From positions 62,001-126,000 of the forward strand of contig DCRZ01000003.1 in NCBI GenBank assembly GCA_002325375.1: 64,000 bases of DNA, in the 5' to 3' direction. This DNA comes from Rhodospirillaceae bacterium UBA1479. GTDB taxonomy: Bacteria > Pseudomonadota > Alphaproteobacteria > Rhodospirillales > Casp-alpha2. The notes beneath the pieces are model-generated. The model was not told the DNA's origin. It saw only the letters and a program-made list of their open reading frames with translations, and did not search any database. Each line of letters begins with the position of its first letter. Positions within the stretch are counted from its first letter, which is position 1. Shown here in pieces: positions 17,056-26,340 of the stretch. The position numbers were made by a program, and so were the translations under genes.

Positions 17056-18843
17056 ATGAGCACTTACGCATGGCCGAACCTGGCAGCGATGTTTTATGCC
17101 CAGGCGGCGGAACTGGGCGACCGTCCGTTCCTGTGGGAAAAATCGGGCGGCGCCTACTGGCCGCTGAGCTGGGGCGACACGGCGACGCGGGTCTCGCGCC
17201 TGGCGCGCGGGCTGCAGGCGTTGGGCGTGAAGCCGGGGGACCGCGTGGTCCTGGTTTCGGAAAACCGGGCCAACTGGCTGATTTCCGACATCGCCATCAT
17301 GACCACGGGCGCCATCACCACCCCCGCCTATATCACCAACACGGAAGCCGACCATCTGCATATCCTGGAAGATTCGGACGCCGTCGGCGTCATCGTCTCG
17401 ACCAAACGCCTGGCCGAGCGCCTGTTGCCGGCAGCCCACCGGGCGGACGTCTGCAAGTTCGTCATTTCCATGGAGCCGATCGAACTGGCGCAATCCTTCA
17501 GTTTCGACCTGCATCAATGGGACGATGTTCTGGCCATGGGCCAGGTCGGCCATGACAACATGGTCGCCATGGCGAACAGCCGGAACATCGATGACACGGC
17601 CTGCATCATCTATACATCGGGCACGGGCGGAAAACCGAAGGGCGTGATGCTGTCGCACAAGGCGATCCTGCACAACGTCGAAGGTGCCACGGACGCGCTG
17701 CGCGAAATCGGCTTGGACGCCGAGGTGTTCCTGTCGTTCCTGCCCCTGAGCCATTCCTACGAACATACGGGCGGCCAGTTCTTCCCCATATCGATTGGCG
17801 CCGAAATCTATTACGCCGAAGGTGTCGAACATCTGGTCAACAACATGGCCGAGGCGCAGCCGACCATCATGACCGCCGTGCCGCGCCTGTATGAAAGCAT
17901 GCGCGCGCGCATCGAACGGGGTGTCGAGGCCGCCGGCGGAGCCAAGGAAAAACTGTTCCGCAAGGCCGTGGCGCTCGGCACCAAGCGCTATCTGGATCCG
18001 AACAGCCTGGGCCCGATCGAACGCCTTCAGGACGCCGTGTTGGACAAATTGGTGCGGGCCAAGGTCAAAGCCCGGTTCGGTGGGCGGCTGAAGGCCTTGG
18101 TTTCCGGCGGCGCGCCCCTGAACCCGGAGGTCGGCATCTATTTCACGGCCCTTGGTCTGCGCATCCTGCAAGGCTACGGCCAGACGGAATCGGCACCGGT
18201 GATCAGCGTCAACCGTCCCGTGAAGGTCAAGATGCACACCGTCGGCCCGCCGATGAAGAACACCCACGTGCGGATCGCCAACGACGGCGAAATCCTGGTT
18301 CAGGGCGATCTGGTCATGCAGGGATATTGGCGCGACGAGGACGCAACGGCCCAGGCGATCAGGGACGGCTGGCTGCACACCGGCGACGTCGGCCATCTGG
18401 ACGACGACGGCTATCTGGTCATCACCGACCGCAAGAAGGACATCATCGTCAATTCGGGCGGCGACAACATCGCGCCCCAGCGGGTCGAGGGCGTCATCAT
18501 CCTGGAGCCCGAATTCGCCCAGGCCATGGTCTACGGCGACAAGCGCCCGCATCTGGTGGCGCTGGTGGTGCCCGACACCGACTGGCTGAAGGACTGGGCC
18601 GTCGCCAACGGCGTTTCCGGCAGCCTGTCGGAGTTGGCCGGCGACGCCGACCTGCACAAGGCCCTGGCCGCCGCCATGGACCGCATCAACAGCAAGCTCA
18701 ACAATATCGAAAAGGTCCGCCGCTTCATCGTCGCCGACGAACCTTTCACCGTCGACAACGAGCAAATGACGCCGACGCTCAAGGTGCGCCGCCACGTGAT
18801 TCGGCAGATCTACGGGACCCAGCTGGAACGTCTCTATGGCTGA
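17056..18843 (+). CDS. Long-chain fatty acid-CoA ligase (AMP-forming)
   Basis: A 595-residue ANL-superfamily enzyme that activates fatty acids with ATP and CoA. Motifs in order: P-loop IIYTSGTGGKPKGVMLSH (~187-204), the GYGQTESAP motif (~374-382), GWLHTGDVG..DDDGYLVITDRKKDII, and SGGDNIAPQRVE leading to the C-terminal catalytic region. It resembles FadD15-type membrane-peripheral ligases rather than E. coli FadD. Its ATG follows GAGGGAAA. It is divergent from pepF and overlaps the 3' end of the convergent GNAT gene by ten bases. Confidence 0.92.
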   Translation: MSTYAWPNLAAMFYAQAAELGDRPFLWEKSGGAYWPLSWGDTATRVSRLARGLQALGVKPGDRVVLVSENRANWLISDIAIMTTGAITTPAYITNTEADHLHILEDSDAVGVIVSTKRLAERLLPAAHRADVCKFVISMEPIELAQSFSFDLHQWDDVLAMGQVGHDNMVAMANSRNIDDTACIIYTSGTGGKPKGVMLSHKAILHNVEGATDALREIGLDAEVFLSFLPLSHSYEHTGGQFFPISIGAEIYYAEGVEHLVNNMAEAQPTIMTAVPRLYESMRARIERGVEAAGGAKEKLFRKAVALGTKRYLDPNSLGPIERLQDAVLDKLVRAKVKARFGGRLKALVSGGAPLNPEVGIYFTALGLRILQGYGQTESAPVISVNRPVKVKMHTVGPPMKNTHVRIANDGEILVQGDLVMQGYWRDEDATAQAIRDGWLHTGDVGHLDDDGYLVITDRKKDIIVNSGGDNIAPQRVEGVIILEPEFAQAMVYGDKRPHLVALVVPDTDWLKDWAVANGVSGSLSELAGDADLHKALAAAMDRINSKLNNIEKVRRFIVADEPFTVDNEQMTPTLKVRRHVIRQIYGTQLERLYG

Positions 18844-19472
18844 TCCGGCGGGCTGATCAGTCCCGGCCACAGGGACGCCGGATCGAAGATCGCCGGGAAC
18901 CAGGCCTTGCTGTCCTCGACCGCTTCTTCCATGAGCGAAAAGTAGCTGGGCCAGGCCGGCAGGATGCGTCCCTCGACCTCGCCTTCGTCGAAGCTCAATT
19001 CAGCTTCGAACTTGGACGCGATTTTCTGCATCTTGCGGTTTTCCGTCATGCACAGCATGTACACGCGGTCGATGCAGCGGTTGCGCGCGATGGTCAGCAC
19101 CCGGCGCAGCAGCGCCGTGCCGACGCCTGCGTTCTGCCACGGGCCTTCGACGGAGAACGCGACCTCGGCCATGATCCGCGGCATCAGACGCACCCGTACC
19201 AGTTCACCGACACCCCGCAGTTCGCCTTCGATGAAGGCGCCGACGACCACGGCGGCCGACCAGTCGAGCCGCGCGCAATATTCGTCGATTGCGGTGTCTG
19301 TGACCCCACCCCAGAAGCGCAAATGGCGATCATGGGGCTCAAGGCGCTTGAGGTGGCCTGCGAGCAAGTCTCCGTCCGCCGCCGTCAGCTTGCGAAAACT
19401 GGGCGGCGCGGCCGTATCCTGAACGGGCACGGCCATACCGGCGGGTTTGGTATCCTTAATATCGTTGGCCAT
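18834..19472 (-). CDS. GNAT family N-acetyltransferase
   Basis: A 212-residue acetyltransferase-fold protein. The core motif is AEVAFSVEGPWQNAGVGTALLRRVLTIARNR (residues ~118-148), where QNAGVG replaces the common QxxGxG/A; then RVYMLCMTENRKMQKIASKF, typical of GNAT proteins that resemble the acetyltransferase part of acyl-CoA-synthetase-linked protein acetyltransferases. The start has AAAAGGAAG seven bases upstream. It is convergent with, and overlaps, the acyl-CoA ligase gene. Regulation of that ligase by acetylation is a possible link but purely speculative. The substrate is unknown. Confidence 0.85.
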   Translation of the reverse strand: MANDIKDTKPAGMAVPVQDTAAPPSFRKLTAADGDLLAGHLKRLEPHDRHLRFWGGVTDTAIDEYCARLDWSAAVVVGAFIEGELRGVGELVRVRLMPRIMAEVAFSVEGPWQNAGVGTALLRRVLTIARNRCIDRVYMLCMTENRKMQKIASKFEAELSFDEGEVEGRILPAWPSYFSLMEEAVEDSKAWFPAIFDPASLWPGLISPPDQP

Positions 19473-19638
19473 GGAAGATCTTCCTTTTCAGCCGGGGCCG
19501 GTTAAAGCCCGATTGGCAAAAGCGTCTTCCCCCTGGAACTCCTTTTCGAGCGAGCACAGGCAATCATATGGGCTCGATATGCTGCGACGCAATATAACTT
19601 TCGTTAAGTTTTTAAGATGCTTGGAACAAACCTATTGC

Positions 19639-19662
19639 GCTGCGGTATAAAATAACCGCAGC
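19639..19662 (-). terminator. Hairpin after the nitroreductase gene
   Basis: GCTGCGGT (19639-19646) pairs perfectly with ACCGCAGC (19655-19662) around an eight-base AT loop, 13 bases past the nitroreductase stop. There is no following U-run, so it is either a weak terminator or an RNA-stabilising end hairpin. Confidence 0.45.
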
Positions 19663-19674
19663 CGGGCCACCGCC

Positions 19675-20508
19675 CTATTCCAGATCGAAGCCGTGGGATC
19701 GGATAAACGCGCCGAAATCCGCGCGTTCCCGCTTGGCCAGCCGCCGGGCCGTGTTCTCGGTCCAGCCGTAGTCGTCGGAAACGCCGAAATCGTCCTGGTG
19801 CATCTGCTTTTCCGGCGCGATCGGCTGCAGCTTGTTGCGCCGCGCGTCATAGGCCTTCAATTCCGTCTCCAGGGCCGAATCGTCATATTTGCCGTGATGC
19901 ACCACGACCGAGGGCGGCAGGCGCAGGGTAAAGCGCCCGTCGTCCGTCGGGTATCCGACGGTCAAGCCGGCCACGGGATAAACTCCCTTGGGCAGGCCGA
20001 GCAATTCGCAGATATCGGCCGTATGGGCGCGCACGGCCGACACCGGACAGGTCCCCAGTCCCTTGAACTCGGCGGCGGTGATGAAGGACATCATGGCCAG
20101 CGATGCATCCACGGCCGCGTTCATGAAGGTATCCAGGGTGTTGTTGACGTGTTCCTTGCCGCGCATCTCGGCAATGCGCTGGCCCCGATGCATGTCGGCG
20201 CAGAACACCAGGAAGCGCGACGCCTCGGCGATCCAGGGCATGGAGCCGATCATGTCGGAAATGGCCTGCTGCTGATCCTTGTCCGTGACGACGATGGCGT
20301 ATTGCTGAAGGTCCGACTTGGCGGGGGCGGACTGGGCCGCCGCCAGCAGGGTTTCCAGCATGCCGTCGGTCACCGCCTCGCGCCCATAATGGCGGCACAC
20401 CCGGCGGCCGATCATGCGCGAGACAGGTTCGTCCAGGAGAAGGTCCGTGTCTTCGAACCGGGGGTTGAGGCCGAACCGGCCCAGGAACAGGTCGTTACGA
20501 AACGGCAT
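19675..20508 (-). CDS. Nitroreductase family flavoprotein
   Basis: A 277-residue protein of the FMN-dependent nitroreductase superfamily, close to the NfsA-like branch. Seen: R-M-I-G-R-R-V-C-R-H-Y (FMN phosphate-binding Arg and Ser/His region, ~30-40), AAAQSAPAKSDLQQYAIVVT (~residues 55-75), a helix with DASLAMMSFITAAEFKGLGTCPVS, and LPKGVYPVAGLTVGYP near the flavin. There is no signal peptide. It has a GGAG ribosome-binding site and lies 26 bp after the dehalogenase-like gene, so they may be cotranscribed. The electron acceptor substrate is unknown. Confidence 0.88.
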   Translation of the reverse strand: MPFRNDLFLGRFGLNPRFEDTDLLLDEPVSRMIGRRVCRHYGREAVTDGMLETLLAAAQSAPAKSDLQQYAIVVTDKDQQQAISDMIGSMPWIAEASRFLVFCADMHRGQRIAEMRGKEHVNNTLDTFMNAAVDASLAMMSFITAAEFKGLGTCPVSAVRAHTADICELLGLPKGVYPVAGLTVGYPTDDGRFTLRLPPSVVVHHGKYDDSALETELKAYDARRNKLQPIAPEKQMHQDDFGVSDDYGWTENTARRLAKRERADFGAFIRSHGFDLE

Positions 20509-20534
20509 GTGCAGTCTCCTTCAGGTGTATCAGT

Positions 20535-21446
20535 TCAGGCGCCGACGCCGAGAAACGGCGCCAATTCGGCCCAGACGGCGTCGGGGGCTTCCTCGGCCAG
20601 GAAATGGCCGCAGGGCAGCGGCCCGCCCTTTGCCGCGTCGGTCCATTCGCCCCAGACGTCCAGGGCCGAAACCTTGCCGTCGGTCTTCGGCCCGCCGGCT
20701 TTCCGTGCCCCGCCCCACAGCGCCAGCACGGGGCAGCGCATCTTGTTGCCGGCATCCAGATCGGCGCGGTCCAATTCGTCGTCGATGGTGGCGCCGGCGC
20801 GGTAATCCTCGCAATTGGCGTGGATGACATCGGGATTGCGATGGGCGCGCTTGTATTCCTCCAAGGCGCCGTCGGCAAAGGCCGACATGTCCGCCGACCA
20901 GCTTTCCAGCAACCATGTCAGCCAGAAATCCGGATCATGGCCGATCAGGGTTTCCGGCCGCGGATGGGGCTGGGCCAGAAACAGCCAATGGAACGAGCCC
21001 ATGGCCCAGTTCTTGTTGGCGCGCTGCCACACGCTGCCCGTGGGGACCACGTCGAGGGAGCACAGCCGCGTGACGGCGTCCGGGAAATCCATGGCCATGC
21101 GGTGGCCGACCCTGGCCCCCCGGTCGTGGCTGACCACGGCGAAGGTCTCATGCCCCAGGTCCGCCATCACCTTGACCAGGTCACGGGCCATGGCGCGTTT
21201 GGAATAGGGCGTGTGGCGGTCGTCCGTGGGCGGGCAGGAACTGTCGCCGTAGCCGCGCAGGTCCGGGCAGACGACGCGGTGGGTTTTCGCCAGTTTCGGC
21301 GCCAGATGCCGCCAGATGATATGGGTCTGAGGATAGCCGTGGATCATCAGGACGGCGGGAACGCCGGCACCTTCCGGGCCGCCGACCCGCAGGTTGATCT
21401 CGGCGCCGTCACCCGCCATGCGTTTCAATTCGAAACCGTCGAACAT
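20535..21446 (-). CDS. Haloacetate (fluoroacetate) dehalogenase-like alpha/beta hydrolase
   Basis: A 303-residue alpha/beta hydrolase whose nucleophile elbow is HDRGARVGHR, so the nucleophile is Asp108 rather than Ser. Arg109 and Arg112 would hold a substrate carboxylate. Asp132, the His153-Trp154 pair in SFHWLFLAQP, Tyr216 in CEDYRAGA and His281 in GHFLAEEAP match, as I recall them, the catalytic and fluoride-binding residues of fluoroacetate dehalogenase from Rhodopseudomonas palustris. That is nearly the full set. There is no signal peptide. A nitroreductase gene follows 26 bp away. Epoxide hydrolase is the main alternative, but the HW pair and double Arg favour dehalogenase. Confidence 0.78.
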   Translation of the reverse strand: MFDGFELKRMAGDGAEINLRVGGPEGAGVPAVLMIHGYPQTHIIWRHLAPKLAKTHRVVCPDLRGYGDSSCPPTDDRHTPYSKRAMARDLVKVMADLGHETFAVVSHDRGARVGHRMAMDFPDAVTRLCSLDVVPTGSVWQRANKNWAMGSFHWLFLAQPHPRPETLIGHDPDFWLTWLLESWSADMSAFADGALEEYKRAHRNPDVIHANCEDYRAGATIDDELDRADLDAGNKMRCPVLALWGGARKAGGPKTDGKVSALDVWGEWTDAAKGGPLPCGHFLAEEAPDAVWAELAPFLGVGA

Positions 21447-21468
21447 TGTGCGGCTCCCAACCTGCTCC

Positions 21469-22446
21469 TCAGACCCCGTGGTAATCCTTGTACCAGTCGA
21501 TGAAGCGGGGAATGCCCTGCTCGATCGGGGTCACGGGATTAAACCCGAAATCGCGGATCGAGGCATCGATATCCGCATAGGTCTCCGCCACGTCGCCGGG
21601 CTGCAACGGCTGGAAATCGATCTCCGCCTTGCGCTGCAAGGCTTCTTCCAGCACCTGCACGAAGCGCATGAGCTGTTCCGAGCGGTTGTTGCCCAGGTTG
21701 TAGATGCGGTGCGGCGTGCCGTCGGGGCTTTTCGGCGTGGTCGCCAGGACACCCAGGATGCCGCCGACGATGTCGTCGATGAAGGTGAAGTCGCGGCGCA
21801 TCTTGCCGTTATTGAACACGGGGATCGGCTCTCCCGCGATGATTTTCTTGGTGAAGATATAGGCCGCCATGTCCGGTCGGCCCCAGGGGCCGTAAACCGT
21901 GAAGAAGCGCAGCCCCGTCATCGGCAGGGCGTACATGCGGGCATAGCTTTCCGACAGCAGTTCCATGGACCGCTTGGTCGCGGCGTAGAGCGACACCGGA
22001 TGTTCGACCGGGTCGTCGACCGAGAACGGCAGCTTGGTATTGGCGCCGTAGACCGAGGACGACGACGCATAGACGAAATGCTTCAGGTCCTTCAGCTTGC
22101 GCGCGGCCTCCATCAGCACCAGATGGCCTTCGACGTTGGACTTCGTATAGGAATAGGGATTGATCAGCGAATAACGCACCCCCGCCTGGGCCGCCAGATG
22201 GATGATCCCGGTAATGTCGGGATGGCGGGCGAAGGTCTGTTCCATCGCCTCGCGCTCGGAAATGTCGGCGCGCACCATGGAAAAGCCTTCCTGGGCCAGC
22301 AGGCGCGCGGCGCGGTTTTCCTTCAGCGCGACGTCGTAATAATCGTTGAAGTTGTCGATGCCGATCACCTTCTCGCCCCGCGCCAGCAGCGCCTGCGAGG
22401 TATGAAAGCCGATAAAGCCGGCAGCACCGGTAACCAGAATACTCAT
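21469..22446 (-). CDS. NAD-dependent epimerase/dehydratase, probable UDP-glucuronate 4-epimerase
   Basis: A 325-residue extended short-chain dehydrogenase/reductase. It has the NAD motif GAAGFIGFHTSQALL (6-20), the segment GIDNFNDYYDVALKENRAARL that is typical of UDP-glucuronate 4-epimerases, the catalytic SSSVYGAN and YAATK (Tyr/Lys), and FTVYGPWGRPDMA. The product UDP-galacturonate feeds capsule or lipopolysaccharide. I placed the start at 22446 (MSILVTG) because the upstream in-frame start at 22500 adds residues absent from the fold. It is divergent from the large oxidoreductase gene. Confidence 0.88.
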   Translation of the reverse strand: MSILVTGAAGFIGFHTSQALLARGEKVIGIDNFNDYYDVALKENRAARLLAQEGFSMVRADISEREAMEQTFARHPDITGIIHLAAQAGVRYSLINPYSYTKSNVEGHLVLMEAARKLKDLKHFVYASSSSVYGANTKLPFSVDDPVEHPVSLYAATKRSMELLSESYARMYALPMTGLRFFTVYGPWGRPDMAAYIFTKKIIAGEPIPVFNNGKMRRDFTFIDDIVGGILGVLATTPKSPDGTPHRIYNLGNNRSEQLMRFVQVLEEALQRKAEIDFQPLQPGDVAETYADIDASIRDFGFNPVTPIEQGIPRFIDWYKDYHGV

Positions 22447-22717
22447 GAACGGAATGACCCCCGAAGTTGACCGCAGCCGGTATAGCCGCTTGGGAATCAA
22501 AAATCACGGGCCAATCACCCCCGGCACCCAAGAAACCGGCCCGGCGGCAAAGATTCTGTCCGCCTTCGGGGCCGGTCGCGGCAGGGGATGGCGCAATATC
22601 GCCCCGCCGCGCCAGAAAATTGCGATTTACGCGCCCCCGATTGCAGGCCGTCCCGGCTTCCCGTAACGTTATGGCCGGGCGTTGGCCTCCGCCACCCGCC
22701 GACATGGGGAACAACCG

Positions 22718-25700
22718 GTGAAGCTTCGCAGCGTCAGCCTCGACGATAAATACGGCCTTTCCGAAGGCCGCGTGTTCCTGACCGGAACCCAGGCCCTGGT
22801 GCGCCTGAACCTGATGCAGCGCCAGCGCGACCTGGCCCAAGGGTTGAACACGGCGGGCTACGTCACCGGCTACCGGGGCTCCCCGCTTGGCGGCATCGAC
22901 CGGGAATTCGGCCGCGCCAAGCGCTTCCTCGACGATCATCACGTCAAATTCCACCCCGCCGTGAACGAAGACCTGGCCGCCACCGCCATCTGGGGCAGCC
23001 AGCAGATCAACCTGTTCGACCGCGCCAAATACGACGGCGTGTTCGGCATGTGGTACGGCAAGGGCCCGGGCGTCGACCGGTCGGGCGACGTATTCCGCCA
23101 CGCCAACATGGCCGGCACCGCCCCCAACGGCGGTGTGCTGGTGATGGCGGGCGACGATCCGGCCTGCAAATCGTCGACCGTGCCCAGCCAGTCCGAACAC
23201 GCGCTGATGGACGCCAACATCCCGATCCTCAACCCCATCGACGTGCAGGATCTGCTCGACATGGGCATGTACGGCTGGGCCATGTCGCGCTTCGCGGGCC
23301 TGTGGGTCGGCATGAAATGCATCACCGACAACATCGACACCTCGGCCTCGGTCGATGTCTCGACCGACCGGGTCAACATCGTGCTGCCCGAGTTCGAGAT
23401 GCCGCCGGGCGGCCTGCACATCCGCTGGCCCGACCCGGCGCTGGATCAGGAAGAACGCCTGCACCGCCACAAGATCTACGCCGCCCTGGCCTTCGCCCGG
23501 GCCAACGGCCTTGACCGCATCACCCTGGATTCGACCAAGCCCCGGTTCGGCATCGTGTCCACCGGCAAGACCTATCTGGACACCCTGCAGGCCCTGGAAG
23601 ACCTGGGCATCGGCGAGGCCGAGGCGGAAGCCATCGGCCTGCGTCTCTACCGCGTCGGCATGCCCTGGCCGCTGGAACGCGACGGCATGCGCCACTTCGC
23701 CGAAGGGCTGGAGGAAATCCTGGTCGTCGAGGAAAAGCGCGCGGTGATCGAAAACCAGTTGAAGGAACAGCTCTACAACTGGCGCGCCGACGTCCGGCCC
23801 CGCGTGGTCGGCAAGTTCGACGAGGTTGGCGACTGGATCCTGCCCTCCGCCGGGGAACTGACCCCTGCGCGCATCGCCCGGGTGATCGCTCAGCGCATCC
23901 GCAACTTCCATACCTCGGAAGCCGTCGAAAAGCGCCTGACGTTCCTCGAGGAAAAAGAGCGCATCCTTGAGCGCGCCGTGCCCGACATCAAGCGCATCCC
24001 CTATTTCTGCGCCGGCTGCCCGCATAATACCTCCACCAACGTGCCCGAAGGGATGGAGGCCGCCGCCGGGATCGGCTGTCATTACATGTCGATCTGGATG
24101 CCGGGCCGCCGCACGTCGACCTTCACTCATATGGGGGCCGAGGGCGCCAACTGGATCGGCCAGGCGCCGTTTACCGAGCGCGAGCACATCTTCGTCAACA
24201 TCGGCGACGGCACCTATTTCCATTCCGGCATCCTGGCGATCCGCGCCGCCGTGGCGGCAAAGGTCAACGTGACCTACAAGATCCTCTACAACGACGCCGT
24301 CGCCATGACCGGCGGCCAGGCCATGGACGGACCCCTGGACCCGGCGATCATTTCCCGCCAGGTCGCGGCCGAGGGCGTGGGGCGCATCGTCGTCGTCACC
24401 GACGAGCCCGACAAGTACCCCCCTGGCACCGCATTCGCCCCCGGCGTGACCATCCATCACCGTGACGATTTGGACCGGGTGCAGCGCGACCTTGCCACCT
24501 GGCCCGGCGTCTCGGCCCTGATCTACGATCAGACCTGCGCCGCCGAAAAGCGCCGCCGCCGGAAACGCGGCACCTTCCCCGACCCGGCCAAGCGCGTGTT
24601 CATCAACGAGGCCGTGTGCGAAGGCTGCGGCGATTGCGGCGTGGTCTCCAACTGCGTCGCCATCGCCCCTCAGGAAACGGAACTGGGCCGCAAGCGCGCC
24701 ATCGACCAGAACATGTGCAACAAGGACTTCACCTGCCTGAAGGGCTTCTGCCCGTCCTTCGTCACCGTGCACGACGGCGTCCTGGCCAAGGGCTCGGAAA
24801 CGCGAAGCCCCGGCGCAAGCGCAACACCCTTCCCGGTCCTGCCCGACCCGGCCCTGCCCGCGACCGACAAAGCCTACAACATCTGCGTCACCGGCATCGG
24901 CGGCACGGGCGTGGTCACCATTTCGGCCCTGCTCGGCATGGCGGCGCATGTGGATGAGAAGGCCGTGACCGTGCTCGACGTCGCCGGCCTGGCGCAGAAG
25001 AACGGCGCCGTGTTCGCCCATGTCCGCATCGCCGATGACGCCGACGCCCTCAACGCCGTGCGCATCGCCGCCGGGGGGGCCGATCTTCTGCTCGGCAACG
25101 ACATGGTGACCTCGGGCGGGTTCGAGACCCTGGGCAAGCTGGACGCCGGCCGGGCCCGCGCCGTGGTCAACGCCCGCCAGACCATGACGGCGGAATTCAC
25201 CAACCTGCCCGACCTGGATTTCCCCGACGATCAGCTGCGCGCCGCCATCGATGAGGCCACCGGCGGGCGCGCCGATTTCATCGACGTGACGCATCTGGCC
25301 CGCCGCCTCATGGGCGACAGCATCGCCGCCAACATGATGCTGCTGGGCTATGCCTTCCAGAAGGGCGCGGTGCCGATCTCGGCCGCCGCCATCGAACGCG
25401 CGATCGAACTCAACGGCGTCGCCGTCGACTTCAACAAACAGGCCTTCACCTGGGGCCGCCGCGCGGCCCACGACCTTGCCGCCGTGGAAAAACTCGCGGG
25501 CCCGCAGGACAAACCGGCGGCGGCCTTCGACCTCGACGGCTTCATCGCCCGGCGCGTGGCCGACCTCACGGCCTATCAGAACGCGGCCTATGCGGCCCGC
25601 TATTCGGCCCTGGTCGACAAGGTCCGGCACACGGAAGCGGCCCTCGGCACCGGCGCCACGGAATTAACCGAAGCCGCCGCCCGGTCGTTCTTCAAGCTGA

Positions 25701-26188
25701 TGGCCTATAAGGACGAGTACGAGGTCGCGCGGCTCTATTCCGCGCCCGAATTCCGCCGCTCCCTGCGCCAGACGTTTCAGAGCCACAAGAAATTGACCGT
25801 CCACCTGGCCCCGCCCTTGGGCAGCCCCAAGGACGCCCGCACCGGCCACCTGCAGAAACGCGAATTCGGCCCCTGGATGTTCACCGCCTTCCGCCTGCTC
25901 GCCCCCTTCAAGGGCCTGCGCGGCACGGCCTTCGATCCCTTCGGCCGCACGGCGGAGCGCAAGATGGAACGCGCCCTGATCGACGCGTACGAGGCGACCA
26001 TGGAAACCCTGCTCGCCGGCCTGACGGCCGACAACCTCCCCCTCGCCACGGAAATCGCCGCCCTGCCCCAATCCATGCGCGGCTTCGGTCACATCAAGAT
26101 GGCGAACGTGGAAAAAGCCAAGGCCCGCGAAGCGGACCTGCTGGCCGCCTTCAAGGCCCCGTCAAAGGCGGCGGTGGCGGCGGAGTAG
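22718..26188 (+). CDS. Indolepyruvate ferredoxin oxidoreductase family protein (fused single-chain)
   Basis: A 1156-residue single-chain 2-oxoacid:ferredoxin oxidoreductase of the IorAB-fusion type. Such enzymes decarboxylate indolepyruvate or other aryl/branched 2-oxoacids to acyl-CoA with thiamine diphosphate. Order: pyrimidine-binding domain (GYRGSPLGG..EFGRAK), a TPP domain with the GDGTYFHSG metal-binding sequence and YNDAVAMTGGQ, a Cys-rich Fe-S region (CEGCGDCGVVSNC, then CNKDFTCLKGFCPSF), and a gamma-type domain starting TGIGGTGVVTISALLG, followed by ~300 C-terminal residues of uncertain role. The GTG at 22718, after GGGGAA, is the likely start; an upstream TTG is possible. Confidence 0.92.
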   Translation: MKLRSVSLDDKYGLSEGRVFLTGTQALVRLNLMQRQRDLAQGLNTAGYVTGYRGSPLGGIDREFGRAKRFLDDHHVKFHPAVNEDLAATAIWGSQQINLFDRAKYDGVFGMWYGKGPGVDRSGDVFRHANMAGTAPNGGVLVMAGDDPACKSSTVPSQSEHALMDANIPILNPIDVQDLLDMGMYGWAMSRFAGLWVGMKCITDNIDTSASVDVSTDRVNIVLPEFEMPPGGLHIRWPDPALDQEERLHRHKIYAALAFARANGLDRITLDSTKPRFGIVSTGKTYLDTLQALEDLGIGEAEAEAIGLRLYRVGMPWPLERDGMRHFAEGLEEILVVEEKRAVIENQLKEQLYNWRADVRPRVVGKFDEVGDWILPSAGELTPARIARVIAQRIRNFHTSEAVEKRLTFLEEKERILERAVPDIKRIPYFCAGCPHNTSTNVPEGMEAAAGIGCHYMSIWMPGRRTSTFTHMGAEGANWIGQAPFTEREHIFVNIGDGTYFHSGILAIRAAVAAKVNVTYKILYNDAVAMTGGQAMDGPLDPAIISRQVAAEGVGRIVVVTDEPDKYPPGTAFAPGVTIHHRDDLDRVQRDLATWPGVSALIYDQTCAAEKRRRRKRGTFPDPAKRVFINEAVCEGCGDCGVVSNCVAIAPQETELGRKRAIDQNMCNKDFTCLKGFCPSFVTVHDGVLAKGSETRSPGASATPFPVLPDPALPATDKAYNICVTGIGGTGVVTISALLGMAAHVDEKAVTVLDVAGLAQKNGAVFAHVRIADDADALNAVRIAAGGADLLLGNDMVTSGGFETLGKLDAGRARAVVNARQTMTAEFTNLPDLDFPDDQLRAAIDEATGGRADFIDVTHLARRLMGDSIAANMMLLGYAFQKGAVPISAAAIERAIELNGVAVDFNKQAFTWGRRAAHDLAAVEKLAGPQDKPAAAFDLDGFIARRVADLTAYQNAAYAARYSALVDKVRHTEAALGTGATELTEAAARSFFKLMAYKDEYEVARLYSAPEFRRSLRQTFQSHKKLTVHLAPPLGSPKDARTGHLQKREFGPWMFTAFRLLAPFKGLRGTAFDPFGRTAERKMERALIDAYEATMETLLAGLTADNLPLATEIAALPQSMRGFGHIKMANVEKAKAREADLLAAFKAPSKAAVAAE

Positions 26189-26285
26189 AGCCGATTTGTA
26201 GTTCGCTATTTTTCCACAAATTAAGAATATTACGCTGATTGGTTTCGAGGATTATTTATACCTGATAGCGTTTTCAAATGGCTCT

Positions 26286-26302
26286 CACACATTTAAGGTG
26301 TG
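26286..26302. promoter_or_regulatory. Small inverted repeat upstream of the HipA-like gene
   Basis: CACAC (26286-26290) and GTGTG (26298-26302) flank a seven-base AT loop about 39 bases before the HipA-like ATG. It could be an operator for autoregulation of the cassette, but five-base arms are weak evidence. Confidence 0.25.
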
Positions 26303-26340
26303 CGTTAGTATTCCTCTACTGCTTAGGGTGAGACTAGCAC

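Noticed and set aside
22682..22717. Upstream TTG as start of the indolepyruvate oxidoreductase
   Set aside because: No ribosome-binding site, whereas the GTG at 22718 follows GGGGAA at good distance.
21809..25630. A 1273-codon open frame on the minus strand opposite the indolepyruvate oxidoreductase gene
   Set aside because: Antisense shadow of a GC-rich real gene. The translated sequence is His/Gly/Arg/Asp-biased with no domain, and it also overlaps the epimerase gene.
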